Translations under genes and position numbers: made by a program | Shown here: positions 6,128 through 8,727 of the stretch, one piece after another | Layout of the letters: every line of letters starts with the position of its first letter | Numbering within the stretch: position 1 is the stretch's first letter | Notes under the pieces: generated by a model | Told to the model about the DNA's origin: nothing | What the model saw: the letters and a program-made list of their open reading frames with translations, nothing else | The model's database searches: none | From: an uncultured Erysipelotrichaceae bacterium | GTDB taxonomy: Bacteria > Bacillota_I > Bacilli_A > RF39 > UBA660 | DNA length: 8,727 bases | Assembly (NCBI GenBank): GCA_902783215.1 | Contig: CACZQD010000114.1 | Location: forward strand, 1-8,727 | Reading direction: 5' to 3'

Positions 6128-7787
6128 TATCAACCATTACAGGCATAATAACAGGATTTCTTCCTGTTTTTTCGTGAATATAAGTTGAAAGTTCACTAAT
6201 TAGATCTGCCTTAATTTCATTGAAAACAATATGTTTAACTATTTTCTTTTCAATAATTGATTTACTAAATTTTTCAATATCCTTAAGCAAATCAATATTT
6301 TCTTGAATTTGTACAAAACCTCTAGTTGTTACATTTGGATTACCAAGTAGTTGTTTATTTTTGGTATCAATGTTAGCAATAACAACAACAATACCATCAT
6401 TAGACATTATTTTACGTTCTTTCATAACAACACTACCGATTTCTCCAACACGATTACCATCAACGTATATATCTTCGGCAAGTATTTTTGGACCCCTAGT
6501 AATCTTTCCTTTATTAATTAAAAGAGTATCTCCATTTTCTAGTACAAAAGTATTCTCTTTTGGTAGACCACATTCTTGAGCTAATTCAGCATGTCTTTTT
6601 AGCATTCTATATTCACCATGGAATGGCATAAAATATTTTGGTTTAATTAAATGAATCATAAGTTTTAATTCTTCTTGATTACCATGACCTGATGTATGAA
6701 CTTCACTTAACGATTTATTTGTATAAACTTTAACACCTTGTAAATAAAGTTTATTAATTGTTTTCGCAATACTTGCTGCATTACCAGGTATAGCTGATGA
6801 AGAAAAGACAACTAGATCATCTTGTTTTAATTTAATTTGTCTGTGAGTACCATTAGCTATACGACTTAAAGCTGCTAAAGGTTCACCTTGACTTCCAGTA
6901 CATAAAAGACATACTTTAGAAGGATCAAGACGATTAGCTTCTTCTGGAGTAACAAATATTTCTTTATGTTTAATATATCCTTCTTTTAAAGAAATATCAA
7001 TATTATTTTCCATACTACGACCAAATATAGCTATCTTTCTTCCATTTCTTTTGCACGTATCTACAATATGTTTTAGTCGGTATATATTAGATGCAAATGT
7101 TGCAATAATAATACGAGATTGGTGCTGAATAAAAAGTTCTGATAAAGTTTCATCTACTTTAGATTCCGAAATACTCATACCTTCATTTAATGCATTAGTA
7201 CTATCACTTAAAAGTAGTGTAACACCTTTAGAACCAACTTGAGCCATTTTATGTAAATTTGCCATTGGACCGATTGGAGTAAAGTCAAATTTAAAGTCTC
7301 CTGTTGTAACGATCACACCGTTTGGAGTTTCAATTACAATACTATGTGAATCAGGAATAGAATGAGTAGTTCTAATAAATGAAACATTATGTAATTTATA
7401 CTTAACTTTAGTTGTTTCTGTATACACATATAAGTTTTTATAATTTATTCCTCGTTCATCGAATTTTTTTCTAATTAAACCAATTGCTTGATTAGGAGCA
7501 TATATGGCTGGAATATTAATTGATTGAACTAAAAATGGAATAGCTCCTATATGATCTTCGTGTCCATGCGTAATAAACAAAGCTTTAATTTTTCTTTCAT
7601 TTTTCTTCAAATAAGAAAAATCTGGAATAATATAATCAACACCAGGTAATTCAGAACCAGGAAATGTGACTCCAGCATCAGTAATAATAATTTCATTACC
7701 TGTTTCAATACAATACATGTTTTTTCCAACTTCACCTAAACCACCCAAAGCATATACTTTAGTTGGAATACTATCAAAAAACTTCAT
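6114..7787 (-). CDS. rnjA: Ribonuclease J1
   Basis: A beta-CASP metallo-beta-lactamase RNase with 5'-to-3' exonuclease and endonuclease activity, used in mRNA turnover and rRNA maturation in Firmicutes. At 557 residues it is close to the length of Bacillus RNase J1 (555). The catalytic motif HGHEDH is at 74-79, with His142 (TTHSIPDS), Asp164 (TGDFKFD) and His390 (FHGEYRM) at the B. subtilis J1 positions. The beta-CASP region includes FGRSM (255-259), LLCTGSQGEP (294-303) and HTSGHG (364-369). The intact HGHEDH argues for J1 rather than J2, which in B. subtilis has HGHDEN. The C-terminal domain ends in HEKTGRNPVIMPVM, the family ending. ATG at 7787 is preceded by AGGAGG (7798-7793) five bases away. 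It is a single gene with its own promoter, convergent with the adhesin gene and divergent from the pilin gene. Confidence 0.96.
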   Translation of the reverse strand: MKFFDSIPTKVYALGGLGEVGKNMYCIETGNEIIITDAGVTFPGSELPGVDYIIPDFSYLKKNERKIKALFITHGHEDHIGAIPFLVQSINIPAIYAPNQAIGLIRKKFDERGINYKNLYVYTETTKVKYKLHNVSFIRTTHSIPDSHSIVIETPNGVIVTTGDFKFDFTPIGPMANLHKMAQVGSKGVTLLLSDSTNALNEGMSISESKVDETLSELFIQHQSRIIIATFASNIYRLKHIVDTCKRNGRKIAIFGRSMENNIDISLKEGYIKHKEIFVTPEEANRLDPSKVCLLCTGSQGEPLAALSRIANGTHRQIKLKQDDLVVFSSSAIPGNAASIAKTINKLYLQGVKVYTNKSLSEVHTSGHGNQEELKLMIHLIKPKYFMPFHGEYRMLKRHAELAQECGLPKENTFVLENGDTLLINKGKITRGPKILAEDIYVDGNRVGEIGSVVMKERKIMSNDGIVVVIANIDTKNKQLLGNPNVTTRGFVQIQENIDLLKDIEKFSKSIIEKKIVKHIVFNEIKADLISELSTYIHEKTGRNPVIMPVMVDIKRD

Positions 7788-7820
7788 AAAATCCTCCTTT
7801 CTATATAAATTGTTAATTTA

Positions 7821-7850
7821 ATTATACATTATAATTAAAATACATGCCTA
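7821..7850 (-). promoter_or_regulatory. Probable rnjA promoter
   Basis: Reading the minus strand, TATAAT (7826-7821) lies 18 bases from TAGGCA (7850-7845, four of six matches to the -35 consensus). Transcription would start near 7814, leaving a leader of about 27 bases with the ribosome binding site. A second TATAAT (7833-7828) lies just upstream, without an evident -35. Confidence 0.5.
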
Positions 7851-7889
7851 TAAAATTATAGACTTTTTTTGAAAAAAAATCAAATTTGC

Positions 7890-7918
7890 TAGTCATATAT
7901 AAAAAATTTTGATATAAT
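7890..7918 (+). promoter_or_regulatory. Probable promoter of the pilin-like gene
   Basis: TAGTCA (7890-7895) lies 17 bases from a perfect TATAAT (7913-7918), which carries the extended -10 TGA at 7910-7912. Upstream, T7 and A8 tracts at 7864-7870 and 7872-7879 could act as an UP-like or bent element. The predicted leader of about 18 bases contains AAGAGAGG at 7927-7934. Confidence 0.7.
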
Positions 7919-7942
7919 TACATAGTAAGAGAGGTAATAACT

Positions 7943-8350
7943 ATGAAAAAAGGATTTACATTAATAGAATTGTTAGCTGTAATAGCTATTTTAGCGCTTA
8001 TATCTGTTATAACTATCCCACTAGTTACAAAAACGATTAATAATTCCAAAGAAAGTACAGAAAAAAGACAAATAGAATCAATTGAACAAGCAAGTGAGAA
8101 TTGGTTTATTAAGCAAAAGTATTCATTATCTGATAATTCTAAAAGTTTTGTCGTTATGTTACAAACTATTATTGATGATGGATATTTAGATAAAACAGAT
8201 GTAACAAATCCAAACAGTGGGGATACTATGAATGGATGTGTTAGAATAACTTATCAACAAAATCAATATCAATATAAATATAGCGAAAATGATTGTAATT
8301 GTATTGATAGTTGTACAATTATTCCAGAGGAGACTGTAAACAATGGCTAA
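7943..8350 (+). CDS. Type IV pilin-like prepilin protein (N-methylation motif)
   Basis: A 135-residue protein with a class III (prepilin) signal: MKKG followed by FTLIELLAVIAILALIS. A prepilin peptidase would cut after Gly4 and methylate Phe5. The conserved Glu at mature position +5 is Glu9, and the hydrophobic helix spans about 5-28. The rest (about 33-135) is a small extracellular domain with four cysteines (99, 118, 120 and 124), the last three clustered near the C-terminus, so disulfides are possible. It could be a major pilin, a pseudopilin or a ComGC-like competence pilin. No assembly ATPase, platform protein or prepilin peptidase is in the window, so the machinery must be elsewhere. 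AAGAGAGG at 7927-7934 is eight bases before the ATG. The two rnjA-side bases and the downstream remnant share its A+T-rich composition. Confidence 0.85.
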   Translation: MKKGFTLIELLAVIAILALISVITIPLVTKTINNSKESTEKRQIESIEQASENWFIKQKYSLSDNSKSFVVMLQTIIDDGYLDKTDVTNPNSGDTMNGCVRITYQQNQYQYKYSENDCNCIDSCTIIPEETVNNG

Positions 8351-8383
8351 AAAACGTATCTGAGTGGAGTCATTATAAACTAA

Positions 8384-8674
8384 ATCCTCAGTAAAAAATA
8401 TATAAAAGGAAATATAATTTCATTCTTTATAGGAGGAATAATATCAATAGTAGTAACTGTTTTAGCAACAGTTATATTAAGCAGTAACAATATAGAATAC
8501 AAAAGCGGTAAGAGCGTTGATGCAGAATTAAATACACCTTATCAAAAGGCTGATGAGATAAAAGTTAATGATATAGATTTTTATGTCATACAGAATAGTC
8601 CAGCAAGTCAAGATTATGTTGTAGCTTTAAAAGCAGAACCATTAACAGTAGCAGAAGTCAATGTTATACTATGA
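8384..8674 (+). pseudogene. Remnant of a membrane-anchored surface protein gene
   Basis: A 96-codon open stretch between stop codons with no ATG, GTG or TTG at a plausible N-terminus. It nevertheless reads as a coherent protein: a basic start (SKKYIKG), a hydrophobic helix (IISFFIGGIISIVVTVLATVIL), then IEYKSGKSVDAELNTPYQKAD and DIDFYVIQNSPASQDYVVALKAEPLTVAEVN before TGA at 8672-8674. The layout resembles signal-anchor surface proteins of uncultured gut Firmicutes, in which the chain runs on well past this point; this is memory-based and unverified. Upstream, ATG 8343 (overlapping the pilin stop region) encodes only MAKKRI before TGA, and a second frame adds SEWSHYKLNPQ before TAA (8392-8394). 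The start may thus have been lost by two frameshifts. Decay or sequencing/assembly errors are both possible. It lies in the same frame as the pilin gene, two stops downstream. Confidence 0.55.
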
Positions 8675-8727
8675 CACGAATTAACGAATTACAGGATTTG
8701 CTTTGTTTTAAAGGGATTTCTGCTAAA
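8671..8727 (+). other. Possible partial reading frame running off the right edge
   Basis: An ATG at 8671 overlaps the TGA that ends the preceding remnant (ATGA) and opens a 19-codon frame, MTRINELQDLLCFKGISAK, to the window edge. There is no clear ribosome binding site; AGCAGAAG at 8649-8656 is weak and far. It could be the start of a new gene, part of an inserted element, or chance. I do not recognise it. Confidence 0.2.

Noticed and set aside
7846..7870. Small CTATAA/TTATAG inverted repeat followed by T7 on the plus strand, resembling a terminator
   Set aside because: The stem is only five or six A-T-rich pairs with a two- to four-base loop, and no plus-strand gene ends here. It is more likely part of the A+T-rich divergent promoter region.
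8360..8391. CTGAG/CTCAG stem with a long loop after the pilin gene
   Set aside because: The stem is short, the loop is over 20 bases, and it is followed by A rather than T on the plus strand, so it is not a credible terminator.
8343..8674. TGA read as tryptophan (Mycoplasma-type code) to explain the broken right-hand gene
   Set aside because: The other genes use TGG for Trp and need no TGA read-through. The adhesin ends naturally at TGA, and reading TGA 8361 as Trp leads to another stop within five codons.
1..8727. CRISPR arrays, tRNA or rRNA genes, riboswitches
   Set aside because: No spaced direct repeats, tRNA cloverleaf or rRNA segments were seen by eye, and all leaders between genes are too short for a known riboswitch.

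Overview
The window is strongly A+T-rich, with long runs of AAA/TTA/GAT-type codons, good AGGAGG ribosome binding sites and short T-tract terminators. This fits a low-G+C Gram-positive bacterium. A cell-wall-sorted thioester adhesin, RNase J1, SecG and an M16 protease pair of the Bacillus YmfF/YmfH type all point to Bacilli or related wall-bearing gut Firmicutes, for example the uncultured RF39-like lineages; that lineage guess is inference. All Trp codons I checked are TGG, and one gene ends in TGA, so the standard bacterial code appears to apply.

Region 1 (1-3673, plus strand): after the terminator of an upstream gene come deoD (purine nucleoside phosphorylase), two overlapping M16-family peptidase genes (one inactive-type, one with an intact HxxEH zinc site) and secG. 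No terminator is visible between these four genes, and a strong stem-loop follows secG, so they can form one transcription unit. secG also has a possible promoter of its own.

Region 2 (3692-4256): a 184-residue protein of unknown function starts 18 bases after the secG terminator and ends in its own terminator, whose loop contains the stop codon.

Region 3 (4316-7787): a 603-residue secreted adhesin (signal peptide, Cys-Gln thioester domain, three SpaA/Cna-B domains, VPNTG sorting signal) converges on rnjA on the minus strand. The two reading frames overlap by 14 bases, and that overlap lies inside a symmetrical hairpin that can terminate both transcripts.

Region 4 (7788-8727): a short divergent promoter region separates rnjA from a type IV pilin-like gene. 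Behind the pilin gene is the remnant of a membrane-anchored surface protein gene with no usable start codon and an early stop, then an unidentified partial frame at the edge.

Most of the window is ordinary housekeeping sequence. The surface-protein genes, the compact overlapping terminators, the unknown 184-residue protein and the broken right-hand end merit a second look. I did not find convincing evidence for a new multi-gene system.
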